This document shows, in pieces, positions 11,676 to 22,832 of a stretch of DNA of 64,000 nucleotides (position 1 is its first letter; each line of letters opens with the position of its first letter). The notes beneath the pieces are model-generated. The model did not search any database. It saw nothing but the letters and a program-made list of their open reading frames with translations, and was not told where the DNA came from. Origin of the DNA: Dactylellina haptotyla (taxonomy: Eukaryota; Ascomycota; Orbiliomycetes; Orbiliales; Orbiliaceae); contig CM062387.1 in NCBI GenBank assembly GCA_031310005.1, positions 310,001 through 374,000 of the forward strand. Direction: 5' to 3'. A program made the translations under genes and the position numbers.

Positions 11676-12242
11676 ATTCCCTCATTTCATAGCTAAAAAC
11701 AATCCTCGGTATCTATATATGCATGGAAATATGGTGTATGTATCATGTTAATTAATTCTGAGTCGTTGATGGAGTTACATATTTCTTTTGGTTTTATTCT
11801 TCTATTTTCATTTCTATGCAGCGTTGTACGATTGGGGACTCTTCACTATGATGACGCCTGTGAACCTCTTTTACTTTTTTCGGAACAAAAATATATAAAT
11901 TTTCTATTAAATAGTAGTCTTCAATGGCATTTTATTAAACACTAACTGAAATTTGATATAATATTGCGATTCTGATGTCCATAAATGATTGGCCGTTTAT
12001 TTCTCAGCGAAGCTTTTTTGAGTTGATGCAACCTAGCCGAATATTCTTTCAAAAAATATTCTAAGAAAGGGCTCTAGTCGAATTTACCTAAACAGGAAAA
12101 TTTTGTTGTTGTTATCCTGACCCATCCCCATATCATCTGTCTGAATTGTGTTTAACTCTCTACTTGCAAGTCCATATTACCTAAATAATCGGCTCAAGTT
12201 TCTACCGCCGCTATTTGATCACCTTCTAGTAACTTCCTTTTG
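11676..12242. other. intergenic, convergent 3' ends
   Basis: AT-rich spacer between two convergent genes. It should contain both 3' UTRs; no other feature was seen. Confidence 0.5.
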
Positions 12243-13235
12243 TTATGTCAAGTCCGGTACTCGATGTCCCCCACGATCAGCACAGCGTTCTGCAATCTCT
12301 CCTCGTAATATTCCTTGCACTTTACCATCCACTACATTCTTAACTATCTTTCTGTCGTCCAAAAACGCGTGTTGAAACACAAGTTCTCTGACAGATAAAT
12401 CCTCCTGTCCACCTATCCTGCGCGTGAAAGCGAAGAGAACGACACTCCCTCTAGTCCGGATCCACCAATGCATCAGGTTGTAGAAATCCCCCACCGTGAG
12501 CGGTAGAACTTTAGAATCCTCGGTCCTCGACTGCATAAATACTGGGTCGTAACTCCAAATCCCCAGCTCGATTATCCGAACGGGTGGTGATGACGCATTC
12601 TCGTTGAAGGCTGGCAATTTATTCTCTTCGAATGGATACGCTTTAGCCCAAGGTATAACGCCATCCGCCGTAGATATCATCAGGTCGGATGCGTCTCTAA
12701 TGATCTTTATCTTTTCAAGGACCGGGTGAAGCGATACACGCGTCCCATGGGGAAGAGGGTAATTTGGATCTGTTATTGAGGGTGCCGTCTCTCTGAATAG
12801 CCTCGCGAGGAGGGCATGATGGCGAGTATTTTGGAGCAAATAACGGAAGTCACTGCACGTTTCTTTGACTTTGAGAAGCGCGAGGTAGTCTAGGTTGCTA
12901 AATATTTGCTCCCATATTTTTGGCGGGAAGCGGTAGAGTTTGTAGTTGAGCGGGGAAAAGAGGACGTAGAATCGCTTGCAGATGGGCTTCAGGTTATCCT
13001 GAACAAAGAAGAAAGGAAGGTACGAGACGATATCCAACCAAAGCTCTATTGGTAGCCTGGTCGCCATTCTATACTCGGGCTGACGGAATAGATTGCGAAA
13101 GATCATGCAAAGATAAACTCTGGCCATCCCCGCTGGACCATTAACGCATTTCTTGATCGCGTTGCGTTTTATGATATAGTTAGATTTTGTGTTGTTCTGG
13201 TTCGACTGTCGACTAGTCTCGACTAGTCTCTGCAT
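12243..13235 (-). CDS. double F-box protein, copy 1
   Basis: Single exon, 330 aa from the ATG at 13235; an alternative ATG at 13067 (MATRLPIELW) starts directly before the first F-box and is equally plausible. Two F-box-like motifs follow each other: LPIELWLDIVSYLPFFF and then FPPKIWEQIFSNLDYLALLK with a trailing C..F. Downstream blocks shared with the genes at 30220 and 42662 are HPVL, ENASSPPVR and LTVGDFY. F-box proteins normally link substrates to SCF ubiquitin ligases through Skp1; the substrate-binding part here is unclassified. The expected motif order is intact. Confidence 0.8.
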   Translation of the reverse strand: MQRLVETSRQSNQNNTKSNYIIKRNAIKKCVNGPAGMARVYLCMIFRNLFRQPEYRMATRLPIELWLDIVSYLPFFFVQDNLKPICKRFYVLFSPLNYKLYRFPPKIWEQIFSNLDYLALLKVKETCSDFRYLLQNTRHHALLARLFRETAPSITDPNYPLPHGTRVSLHPVLEKIKIIRDASDLMISTADGVIPWAKAYPFEENKLPAFNENASSPPVRIIELGIWSYDPVFMQSRTEDSKVLPLTVGDFYNLMHWWIRTRGSVVLFAFTRRIGGQEDLSVRELVFQHAFLDDRKIVKNVVDGKVQGILRGEIAERCADRGGHRVPDLT

Positions 13236-13758
13236 GCAGTCGCTGATTATTAGGTATTAAATTTGCGAAAATTTCCAGCTAAGTATTTGTTTCCGATAAA
13301 TATTGCTATTGTGGTGCTAGATACTATGACATGGGCAATAAGAGAAGAAGATGGGCAATATAAGAACCCAAGCATATGATCATATAGATCACTGGCCACA
13401 TGAGTCTACTAGAAGGAAGTACTAAATATAAACTCTGATGGAGATGGTACACACAGGGAGTGTCTTAACATGTGCTCTACACGTGTAAGATCTTAAGATT
13501 TGAATCTCTATCAAAAGTTTATTTTGTTCACATTGTTGATCTACTGTAGCCTGTTCCAAGTCTCTCTTCATGACGACTTGTAAGCTCCTTAAGCAGAATA
13601 CTCCTGTAGTTCAAGGTAATATTGATAGCCAGCAATGGCTGTGCATATATTTCTAATGACATCGGCGTTCGACTACATGAAACTGCTAGCACTTAACAGC
13701 GCGAGATCCCCTAAAGCAAAACATGTGTTAGCCAGTGATACTCAAGTTCATAGGATGT
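13236..13758. other. intergenic, no gene seen
   Basis: Spacer between two minus-strand genes; it includes the promoter of the F-box gene. Nothing else recognised. Confidence 0.5.
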
Positions 13759-14616
13759 CTACAGTACCACATACGGAAGAGTGTAGTTAAATGGTGGAGT
13801 TTGCTTAGGGAAGTAGACGCCAGGGTCTGTAGGCTGGATATCACCAGGCAGACTGACGAGCTTCGGCTTCAGCTTGCCGGTTCCGCCGTTAACCCAAACT
13901 TGTGCGCAGTTCGGATAGAACTGTGCGCCACCGATAACATTGGAATCTTGAACAGCCATTGTCTCGTGGCGGATGAGATAAGGTCCATTCTTGAGACATT
14001 TCGGGATTGTAAACGTCCATTTCATGCCGTCATCGTACATCTTTTGGGTTGCCCAGGTCCAGCCACTTGGGTTCCAGTCGGCAACGAGGGGTATGAAAGC
14101 GGTTTCCTCTACATAAGTATTAGAAAAGTAAGCTTACGCAGAAATTGAACTGAATATGTTAAGTTTGCATACCAATCTTAAACCAAGCGGCCTTTTCCCA
14201 TCCATAAAAGTCGGAGCAGTCCCTACCATTAGGGCATGCTGCCATGTAGGTATACATTGGGCCAACGTGTGGCCATGATGTCCAGTGAGCGGTGACGTTC
14301 GTACCAGCGGTGACGTTGGCATATTTTGGAGCAGGGTAGGCTCCTACATTACAGGCCATCGCGTTGCTGAGGGGTTCTTTCATGGGGTTCATTCCATTTT
14401 GAAGAGCACGGCCTAGTGAGAATTAGTGACTGAACCTGTAGTGGTTTCAAGAAAACAGACAATACCTATTCCTTGAACTGGGGCGGTGTAATTCGGGTCT
14501 CCAACAGGCAGTAGTGTGATGAAAGTCTGTCCACCGATCAACCAGTCTCGAACGTATCCGTGAGCGGAAACAGACGAGGCGGCAAGGAGTCCTGCGAATA
14601 GATAATTCGCCAACAT
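13759..14616 (-). CDS. AA9 lytic polysaccharide monooxygenase (246 aa)
   Basis: Exons 14616-14466, 14412-14173 and 14108-13759; the introns (53 and 64 bp) both join in phase 1. The signal peptide MLANYLFAGLLAASSVSA is followed at once by HGYV, giving the N-terminal copper-binding His of the histidine brace. The second brace His is in WTSWPHVGPMYTYMAAC, and the axial Tyr is in GAQFYPNCAQVWV, preceded by the conserved Gln. At the position of the conserved second-sphere His (usually in an ALH motif nine residues before that Gln) this protein has Gln (AVQDSN). There is no CBM1; length is typical of a single-domain AA9. It is secreted and expected to cleave cellulose or other beta-glucans oxidatively. 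Confidence 0.93.
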
Positions 14617-15608
14617 GATGTCGCACAGAGGTAAAGATTATTTTTTCTATTGGTAGTTCTAGAAAAGCTGTCTTCGTTAATAGCCTTGAATTAAAATGAA
14701 CCTTTTATTCGTATATACACAAAACGAGAATAACGTGAAAGCAGAATATTCCGAGCGGTTGGCAACGATGTAGACTTTGATAATTTATAACTACTACCCT
14801 TCAGCATCAATATTTCTCCATTCGGATCCCCAACGCTAATCCCGTATACCAAGCCAAGTGATACATTCCCATGTCAACTCGTGGTTGGATACTAAATCTC
14901 CCATCCTCGACCCAGTTTGTGTGTTGCACTATATTAAAATGCCACACTGACCCCCTGATTGGTGGAAATTTGTGTTCGGTAAAGATTCCTTTTATTCTCC
15001 TTTAAGGCGATCGACGAGTAACCCACCACGGCTGCGGCGCACAGGTCTCGGGATGCTTCCCGTCGAAACGAAAAAGATGCTGGTACTTCGGGGTACCAAT
15101 GCCCGAAAATGGAAATCCCCGGTTCTACGCTATAAAAGATCTGGGTTTCCCAAAAATAATGCCTGTCGGACTACGAAGCTTCCAGTCGCCAAGATCTTAA
15201 GACCTTGAAATTTTCGAAATTGTCAGTTATTTCCCGAGATATATTTTGAGATGCTAGTGCAAACTTGCCCAATTTGGGCATATTTCCACTTTGAACTTTC
15301 ATTTACTAGTACGTCTAGGCTTAGCCAACACTGGTGGGTGACTTTTGGTGACATAGCCGCACGTTGGTCACCATGCAGTCTCGATAACATGTTAACATAT
15401 ATATGCCGTGACTCCAACTTGCGGAAGACGATGCTTTGCAGGATGAAGGCGGGAAAAGACCTGTATAAGGAATTGTTTCGCTCTTGTGCTAGGTCCATAT
15501 AAAAATTGGAAATCTGAAATACGCGCCAATATTCGAATATAGTAGCATACAGGTATATATCAGAGAGGAAGCATAGAGGTAGGATATTAAAATACCAAGC
15601 CTAGCGAG
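14617..15608. other. intergenic, no gene seen
   Basis: Upstream region of the AA9 gene and downstream region of the next minus-strand gene. Small ORFs only; nothing recognised. Confidence 0.5.
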
Positions 15609-16972
15609 TTATATCGTAGAATCCCATACCAGCGTTCTCGTCGCTCCTTTTCTAAGAACCCAGCAAGTAGCGGCTCTATATCTATTAGCAGAATAAAACG
15701 GTCCCACAATGCCAGTAAACGTAATTCTCTCCAATCTCGATCCGTCCCCGAGGAATCGGTTCACCCATAATTCCATCTCCGATATTTCCAGGTACCTAGT
15801 GAATTCTTGTGACGGAGGCACTGACAACTCACGCGGAGGCAACTCCTCATCATCATTCCGCCGTAATTTTGGCCACGGAATCGTTACTTCCTTCAAGTGT
15901 AACAGCTGCACCAAGAGGAGATGTTCACGGAAAAGTCGATTTTTATCATCGTGCGTTGCGCTGAATGGGCGATCCCTAGCCATATTAATAGATAGCTTTT
16001 GCGTCCTTGGAAAATGCTTAATAATAGTTCGTAGAATATTTTCAAAAGGGTCCGTCTGAATGCCCACGGTTAACTCGGCTATTCTAGGAAACATGGGATC
16101 TTCGGGAACGGCTTTCCCTAACCCGTCTCCTCGATACCATCTACAGAAATCACGAAAGCTTTCGGTATCTATCGTCAACGATCGCAATCTCGGTGCGGAC
16201 ATGGCATATTGGTAGAAGAACTTGCGGTTCGTAGGTGCGTCGGGTGTTTCAAGGTGCAAGTTCAGTCTTTCTAAGGCGGTAGGAGGCGGTATTTCCTTCC
16301 CTAGCATTTTGATGATACCACCTTCCGGCACTTGTACATCAAGGAATGAGTCGGAGTCTTTATACAGACGGGAGACCGCAGTTATCCCTACAGTTCTAAA
16401 TACGAATGACATGTTTTTGATTGTTGAATAGTGAGTTGAGGCGCATAGACGGGTAAGTAGCGCTATGATCACTTTGTCGCCAAGTTCGCTTGATATGTAT
16501 ATGTTTAACTTGACGCTGGTGATATTGGGAAATTGATCGAGAGTATTGAAAAATTGAGGATAGTCGCATAGGCAGGTAATGTATCCGTTAGTGAGAGGTA
16601 GATACAGCTGCCTATGAGTTACAGCAGAAATTAGATATTACGATCTGCCGCGAGAATGAATTTATAAGAGTTTGAAGTAACTCACCGAACAGTGTGTCGA
16701 TATTGAGTGAGGATCCCATTTCCCTCGAATTGTTTGAACCTGTCCGCTGAAAAATCGATACTGCGGAAGAGTCGTAACAGCGCCAAGTTGTGAAAATAAT
16801 TCGAAACTAGCGAAAAATCCTTGAGGGAGTGGCCTGAGATGTATGAAAAGATCTGAAACCAAATTTCTGCCGGAACTGCAGATATACCATGGGCGGAACT
16901 AAGGCCGGCATCGTTACGGCTAGGGGTGGGGCCTTGAACGAATGGCTCGTGGCCTGCCATCTTAGAATCCAT
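15609..16972 (-). CDS. F-box protein with leucine-rich-like C-terminus (429 aa)
   Basis: Two exons: 16972-16686 and 16611-15609. The intron (74 bp) starts GTGAGT, ends CATAG and joins in phase 2, giving TVRQLYLPLTNG across the junction. An F-box lies at about residues 32-75 (VPAEIWFQIFSYISGHSLKD, then FSLVSNYFHNLALLRLFRSI). The rest resembles the leucine-rich-like fold common behind fungal F-boxes, with repeats such as LERLNLHLE, LRSLTID and IAELTVGI. It differs from both the tandem array and the double-F-box family in this window. Likely an SCF adaptor; target unknown. Confidence 0.85.
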
Positions 16973-17550
16973 AGTCGAATCGCTCGGGCGTAACCATCAA
17001 TGATAAAAAGAGCTTAGATTTATATATCCTTATTACGGAACGCGCTTGGAAGCTCGACACGGTCAAAATGCAAAATCTCGCGTCGTACCAGAAGAGAGAT
17101 TTACAGCAGTGGCCCCGCAACTTATATCTCGTTGTCTCGGCAGTCCAGTCTCGTATCGGCACTTTGCAGTCTGCTCAATAGAGTAGTGTTGCAACGCGTT
17201 CAAGTATGGCCCTGCGAGAGTTATAACTAGAGCAATCTCGGAGCCAAACCAGACTTGCAACCTGGCGATTGGATTGGAGACTGACTATAAAAATCAGGCA
17301 CAAGACTGCGACCATAAATTTATAAAAGACAGTCTTCATAAAAGAGTCGCCTTCCCAAATATCGATGTACAACACACCAGCCGCTATGGAGAGTGTTGAT
17401 TATGTAATCGACTATTGCCAAGCCTATTTACTTACAACGTATCGAGGCCAACACAGACCAAGTAAACAGACTTGGACTTCATTCCTAGTACGCGAATATC
17501 GAGCGGAGACCTCAAGTCTTGTGTCAAATACCCTCTTACGAATCTAGCTA
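16973..17550. other. divergent intergenic region
   Basis: Shared upstream region of the F-box/LRR gene (-) and the kinase-like gene (+). An ORF at 17365-17544 lies in the same frame as the kinase gene and is separated from it by one TAG (17545-17547); it is not counted as exon because it lacks family resemblance. Confidence 0.45.
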
Positions 17551-18668
17551 TTGGCTTTCTATAAGCCAGATCTCCGACTACAGTTGGATTTAGGGAACAA
17601 TGGATTTATAGAGGAAGGGTTGAAACTGGGGAAAGGGATTCGATTGTTGGGGAGCGGTAGACAACAAATGCTCCAGCTTTCAGCGATGCCTGATCACAAA
17701 ATAAGTATCCAGGTATCAGACCTCCCTGCCGAGAAAAATGTGGACTTTATCGAGACGTCATTTTTTCATAGCAATAATTCCAGGAAGCTCCCCACACCAT
17801 CAGAAGTTCGCAGCAGAGCAATTCATCCTCAAACATACAGACCAGATCCAATCCGGTTCACGGAAGATAGCTTGATTGTCAAATGGGGCGAATATGTCAC
17901 CATTGCCGAGGGTCAGGTATATTGGATGCTGCAAAACCATTTGAAAGACGAAATACCCGCACCAGAGATTTATGGCTGGCGGACAGAAGGAAACCAAGTG
18001 TTTCTGTATCTCGAATACATAATAGGAAACCAATTAGAAGAGGTGTACCATGAGCTCGGCACTGAAGGTAGATCTAAAATAAACAACCAGATACGATCCA
18101 TCAAAACTGCTCTTCTTCAGCTACGCCAAAATCCTATGCAAGAATTCTTAGGTAAGAAGATCCGAAATTGAGTATCGTAGTAATGATACGCCTAAAAGTC
18201 TAATTATAACACTTAACTTTTATGTATCTAGGTAGCATTGGCGGCCAACCTCTGCTAGATATTATCTGCGAGGATGATGACAGCCTGGCTGGGCCTTTCC
18301 CTAGCATCGCAGCCTTTCACTGTTGGCTTACAGATAGAGTCCTCAAGCGCTTTCCCGACCCGGAACCAACAAAACCTCTCAGGGAAATGCTCCCAGATAA
18401 TGTGCTCATCGTGTTTTCACACTGCGATCTCCATCCTAAAAATATCTTGGTATCACCCGCCGAGCCATCAACGATCGTAGCGATAATTGATTGGCACCAA
18501 AGTGGTTGGTATCCTTCCTACTGGGAGCGATGTAAGGCTAAGTGGGGTAACTATGGTGACTGGATTGTTGAGAATTTACCGGAAGTCTCGAAAGATGATG
18601 CTAATGGAGACCATGAAAGGTTGTTCAAGGCGTTTTGCATGTATTGCCAGTTGCTTAGCATCTTTTAA
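17551..18668 (+). CDS. APH-like (aminoglycoside phosphotransferase-fold) kinase
   Basis: Exons about 17551-18151 and 18232-18668; the intron (80 bp, GTAAGA..CTAG) joins in phase 1 to give EFLGSIGGQPLLD. No ATG opens the frame at 17551; in-frame ATGs are at about 17668 and 17689, and the usual family start region (RKLPTPSEVR) follows, so the start is uncertain. Family marks: VTIAEGQVYW and an N-lobe helix, then the catalytic loop HCDLHPKNI (Asp and Asn present), and the metal-binding IIDW followed by HQSGWYPSYWE. This is the large fungal APH/choline-kinase-like family, whose substrates are mostly unknown; resistance should not be assumed. The C-terminus after YWERCKAKW looks a little short. 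Confidence 0.82.
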
Positions 18669-19447
18669 TGTAGCATATGTAGGCTCCATAACATATCATG
18701 CCTTAATATGTATTGGCACACCCAACGATCAGTATTCATTTGTAGCTACTCGACAAATAGTGCGTAAGTGGCCTTATATTATCTAAACTAGATCTCCTGA
18801 AGCAATGAACCACGCGATATTTGGTTTGTAAAAACCTTGATTTTATTTCCTACTAAAAACTTGGGCACAAAATCAGGGGATTCAAAAATAATAAATGGTG
18901 TTTGCACCTAACCGCATCTAAACTACGCAAAGTTAAACCTAAAGAATAAGAAGAGAATACTAATAACCAAAAAAAGGCTACCCGCACATGAGGTCTATAT
19001 AGAACATAGATGTTGGAAAACCCAAGGTATATAACGAGAATATCTTGTTCGATTGTCACTACTGATCACGTGATATGTGAAGTGAATTGTTGTCATGATA
19101 CCTACTAGTTAGTACGCTATCATGGTGCACCTCCCTGATGTAAGTTACGGAGGAACAAGGCTCTTGGCAGATAAGAAATGGTTGTTACAGAATTAAATAA
19201 AAACTAATGTACGAATTATGAAATTGTTGTTGTGGAATCCGAGTCTCGATAGCTTTGGTATGGCGAATGCGCTCGCGCGTCAACGAGGCGAGGCTGGGCA
19301 TATATGAATTACAACAGCCTCACTCGGATCGACAGCAAACCTAGAGGATCTCGCTAGCCGTAAGACGGGTAATTAAAGGATAGGGCAGGAAACTTTCTCT
19401 CCGAGACACACCGTTCGAGTCTAATTCATATCCGTGTCGGAACCATC
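18669..19447. other. intergenic, no gene seen
   Basis: AT-rich spacer before the F-box array, with short ORFs only. It should contain the promoter of the first array gene. Confidence 0.5.
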
Positions 19448-20287
19448 ATGTCATACCCCAGGCCACAGGCCCGAGACAACGGAGGATCTAGCATCAGATT
19501 GCCCCCCCTGCCACTCGAAATTCACCTGGAGATTCTATCTTACCTCTCCTTTGAGGATCAGACTCGTGCAGGCATCGCATATGAACTATGGGAGCGGATA
19601 TTAACCACCGATAAAACTGTCCAGCAATCCAGATACTCCTCGGGGATCTCTACATCCTTCGAAATTAGCGCAGGGTACTCGATATACGGCAGGACGTCCA
19701 GAAGCCACCGCCTGGTCTCCGGCGGGATCACTTGTGTTGTTGAGGACGGCGTTATCCGGCAGTACAAGCTCGGCAACCTCTCCGACCCCTCATCAGGTCC
19801 CGTTTCGGTGTCGCAATCCCCCGCACATGACGACGACGAGGATTCTTCGGCTAGCTCGCCCCGTAGCAGTTATCTGGATGTCTCTCTCGATATCCCGCCG
19901 GGGAGCAAGTTTCTTGACGAACCCATCACGCTCGATCTGGTTTCCTCGAACGATCTGACGTCGCGTATCTACCGGTTTCTCAAACCGAAGGATACCAACA
20001 TAGGCCTGTTGGACCACAACGGAGACACGATACCGGTACGGGAGTTCCTCGACCGCGTAGTCAAGGAAATCAACAACCGGCTAGACGCGAACGGGTTCCG
20101 TGGACCCTCTGCTTTCGCCTATAAAGTTGGGATCCACTTCGATGAGAAGCGGCTCAACCGCTGGTCTGTTTTCGTCATAACACGCAAAGATTACAATGTT
20201 GAGAAGCCACCGTCGTTCGCCGCGTCGGTGAGGTTGAGTTTTCGAGCGTTCCGATCAAACCGCTTATCTCTCAGGAGAGAAAGATAA
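19448..20287 (+). CDS. F-box array member 1 (279 aa)
   Basis: Single exon with an ATG start. An F-box lies at about residues 21-55 (LPLEIHLEILSYLSFEDQ ... LWERIL). It is followed by the array signature: RYSSG, CVVEDGVIRQYKLG, KFLDEPITLD and PVREFLDRVV, then a C-terminal segment YKVGIHFDEKRLNRWSVFV. The second half of the F-box is diverged: the usual Cys before the Trp is lost (AGIAYELW). It is Asp/Ser-rich between the signature blocks. First of six same-strand paralogues. Presumed Skp1-binding adaptor; target unknown. Confidence 0.83.
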   Translation: MSYPRPQARDNGGSSIRLPPLPLEIHLEILSYLSFEDQTRAGIAYELWERILTTDKTVQQSRYSSGISTSFEISAGYSIYGRTSRSHRLVSGGITCVVEDGVIRQYKLGNLSDPSSGPVSVSQSPAHDDDEDSSASSPRSSYLDVSLDIPPGSKFLDEPITLDLVSSNDLTSRIYRFLKPKDTNIGLLDHNGDTIPVREFLDRVVKEINNRLDANGFRGPSAFAYKVGIHFDEKRLNRWSVFVITRKDYNVEKPPSFAASVRLSFRAFRSNRLSLRRER

Positions 20288-20540
20288 AATCTTCTTGCCT
20301 AGGTACCAGCGGGGAAGTCTCGCTACATGTTACGCTTTTTTGGTGCAAAATTCATGCACCACGTATGCCAAGGATCTCGACAGATGCCCAATCGATAACA
20401 ATCTCGCAAATCTAAAATACGAAATTACATATAAAATCTCCTGCCCGCTTCAATTTCCTCGTTCGCTCTGCTCTTTGTTCTGTTAAGCTGTATTATCTCG
20501 CATTATTGCCGTCATCCATTAAACCTGAAATATTACAATC

Positions 20541-21311
20541 ATGGAGGACGCAACATCGATAGTTTCGCCAATAATGGTTCTACCGGTGGAACTGCACCTG
20601 AGAATCCTCTCTCACTTGCCAGTTCACAATCAAGTATTTGCTAGTATGACTTGCGTCCTTTGGCGGGATATAATCCTCCAAACGCGATCTCTCCTCGTGC
20701 AGAGATATGTTCTGGACGTCAAAGATGGCTCTCGCTACGAGATGGTCCATCGTCTGATGCACCGTGGTAGAAATATCGTCTGTACAGTCAAAGACGGTCT
20801 CATCCTCGAAAACAAGCTTTCTATCATAGATCGAGACGATGGCTATGTCCACAGCCCGTTAGTCGCCAACCTGCAAGCCTCTGAGCTGGAGATATCGAAT
20901 TGCAAGATCCTCGACGAAAAGATCTTTACCGCTCCGGATGGACCTGGTAGACCGTTCAAAAACATTGTTGAGATCTGGATTTGGGTATGGTATAAGACCT
21001 ACCGGGGTAATACGATATTCCACTCAAACAGGTGGAGCGTACATACGGGGCCGAGTACCACCGTTCGAGAGTTTCTAGGAATCGCCGGCGGCTGTACTCA
21101 CACCGCGCTCACCAACGCCAAGGGTATCCTGAAAGATATGTATTCAATGGGGTATCAGTACCAGCCTGGGGTTCCGTACGAAATCGGATTCTCGTACCAT
21201 GGTGGCAGAGCCCAGCATGATCCTGGACATCTTACTATCCGTGTATACCTCGATCCGAAGACTAATAGGAAGACCTCAACGGGTAATGTAGATGTGAGGG
21301 TTGTCGATTAA
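20541..21311 (+). CDS. F-box array member 2 (256 aa)
   Basis: Single exon, ATG at 20541. F-box LPVELHLRILSHLPVHNQ followed by CVLWRDIIL and QRY. Shared blocks follow: VCTVKDGLILENKL, CKILDEKIF, TTVREFLG, then YEIGFSYHGGRAQHDPGHLT with a beta-rich end. It starts about 250 bp after member 1 ends. The paralogy to members 1 and 3 is evident from block order rather than overall identity, so the copies are old or evolving fast. Confidence 0.87.
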   Translation: MEDATSIVSPIMVLPVELHLRILSHLPVHNQVFASMTCVLWRDIILQTRSLLVQRYVLDVKDGSRYEMVHRLMHRGRNIVCTVKDGLILENKLSIIDRDDGYVHSPLVANLQASELEISNCKILDEKIFTAPDGPGRPFKNIVEIWIWVWYKTYRGNTIFHSNRWSVHTGPSTTVREFLGIAGGCTHTALTNAKGILKDMYSMGYQYQPGVPYEIGFSYHGGRAQHDPGHLTIRVYLDPKTNRKTSTGNVDVRVVD

Positions 21312-21544
21312 CGTCATTGTTAGCCCTGTTTGTTCGTCTAGAGCTTGAAAGATGCGGAAGCTGCGATCATCTGTCTATCACGGTCATATCATCTGATCGT
21401 CGTCAAAAACCTAAACTTTACCCGCCGACCTTTCCTCACATATAACATTAGTCATGCGTTGCAAATCTAATTCAAACTCTCCGTGAGACCATTACAAATA
21501 TCACCACCGAATCTTAGCACAGAAGCAATCGCTGCGATACCGAT

Positions 21545-22273
21545 ATGAGTACTTCTACTCTTCCAACATGGGGTATCATGACCCTCCCCGTTGAACTTCA
21601 TGACGAGATTCTCTCTCACCTACCACTGCACAGCCAGCTCTCCGCCAGTATGGTCTGCAAACTCTGGTGTGACATCGTTCTTCAAAATCGCGCCCTCAAA
21701 CAGACCAGATACCCAAACTTCATCGTCGACGGCGTAATCGGTCTTCACAGATTTCTGAACGTATCTGACGGCCTAGTCTGCGGTGTCCGGAATGGTGTAG
21801 TAGACGATTATTATCTCCGGCTGTTCAACAGCTGCGGGAATACACGCCGTCCACGAATACTGACGCTGCTAAAACACCACCCGCTCCTCGACGAACCCGC
21901 TTTATCACCGTTCGATTCGGTGGAAAGCATAAAATTTAGCTTTCATGTCCTCATCGGCGCTCATCGTCACGGAAGGGGCATGGGTCCTGTGGAAGTTGTG
22001 GCGGCCAGAGGCGACACCGTAAGAGGGTTTATCGACCGACTGGCTTCAAAAGCGAATGAACTGGTGCAATGCCAGTATGTCAAGCGGTGGTTGAAAGATA
22101 TGGGGTTCCCTGCGTTCGAGCCTAGTATGCGATATAAGCTCACAATATTTGATAATGCTCAGATGAACGCCCGCCGGGCGGGAATCCAGCGGGAAGTCGG
22201 CGTTAGATCGTCTGTTCATATTCACGTGAGGTATACGAGGAACATTCGGAAATATGCAGCGAACTTGGGGTAG
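21545..22273 (+). CDS. F-box array member 3 (242 aa)
   Basis: Single exon, ATG at 21545. F-box LPVELHDEILSHLPLHSQ followed by CKLWCDIVLQNRALKQTRY. It is closest to member 2 across the F-box. Blocks: VCGVRNGVVDDYYL, HPLLDEPALSP, DTVRGFIDRLASKANE and a C-terminal YKLTIFDNAQ segment. No intron, signal peptide or membrane segment. The C-terminal half has no family I recognise; it probably holds the substrate-binding surface. Confidence 0.87.
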   Translation: MSTSTLPTWGIMTLPVELHDEILSHLPLHSQLSASMVCKLWCDIVLQNRALKQTRYPNFIVDGVIGLHRFLNVSDGLVCGVRNGVVDDYYLRLFNSCGNTRRPRILTLLKHHPLLDEPALSPFDSVESIKFSFHVLIGAHRHGRGMGPVEVVAARGDTVRGFIDRLASKANELVQCQYVKRWLKDMGFPAFEPSMRYKLTIFDNAQMNARRAGIQREVGVRSSVHIHVRYTRNIRKYAANLG

Positions 22274-22553
22274 TTTGTGATTGTTTTGATTTATGCGTTC
22301 GATCGCGGGATATTCTGCTAAAGGAGGGCCGACCCGACGTTCCCTAACTGTCAACTTAAAATTAAGGCTTTCCTACTCGGTTACTGTTTCACCCTGTGAC
22401 TTGTCTCGTAAACCATCCGTGGTGCACAAAGCTGCCGCAGTGTATTTATAGCAATTATTAAAGTCCTTATAAAAGCCATGAAATAGTCATCTTGGATAGT
22501 ATATTTTAGTAAGACTACCCTATTTTAATCTCATACCATCAAAATTCTACCCT

Positions 22554-22832
22554 ATGTTGTCATCCAACATGTCGACATCAAGCTCCAAATCGCCTTCGCT
22601 AACCGAACGACAACCGCTCACGAATATAATGTCACTGCCAGTCGAACTACACGAGCAAATTTTATTAAACATCGCGGACCGAAAATACCTTGAAGAACTC
22701 CTCTTGGCGAGGAAAGTTTGCACGCTGTGGGAGAGCATTATAGCCACCCACAAGTCGTTCAAAATAATGAGATACCAGTGCGAATTCCAATACCCCTTAA
22801 TTAGCTTAACTGTTCTAGAACTAGTATACTGA
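22554..22832 (+). pseudogene. F-box array member 4, truncated to the F-box (92 aa)
   Basis: The ATG at 22554 begins a Ser/Thr-rich leader like that of member 5 (both have NIMSLPVELH), then F-box SLPVELHEQILLNIADRKYL and CTLWESIIATHKSFKIMRY. The frame stops at 22832, just where the other members enter the conserved C-terminal region. The next 150 bases contain further short open pieces but none of the VxDG, LDE or VRxF blocks, so the C-terminal region appears lost rather than merely shifted. It may be a dying copy or a stand-alone short F-box protein. Confidence 0.7.

Noticed and set aside
17551-18668. Antibiotic resistance gene
   Set aside because: The APH fold is shared by a large fungal kinase-like family; nothing in the sequence indicates an aminoglycoside substrate.
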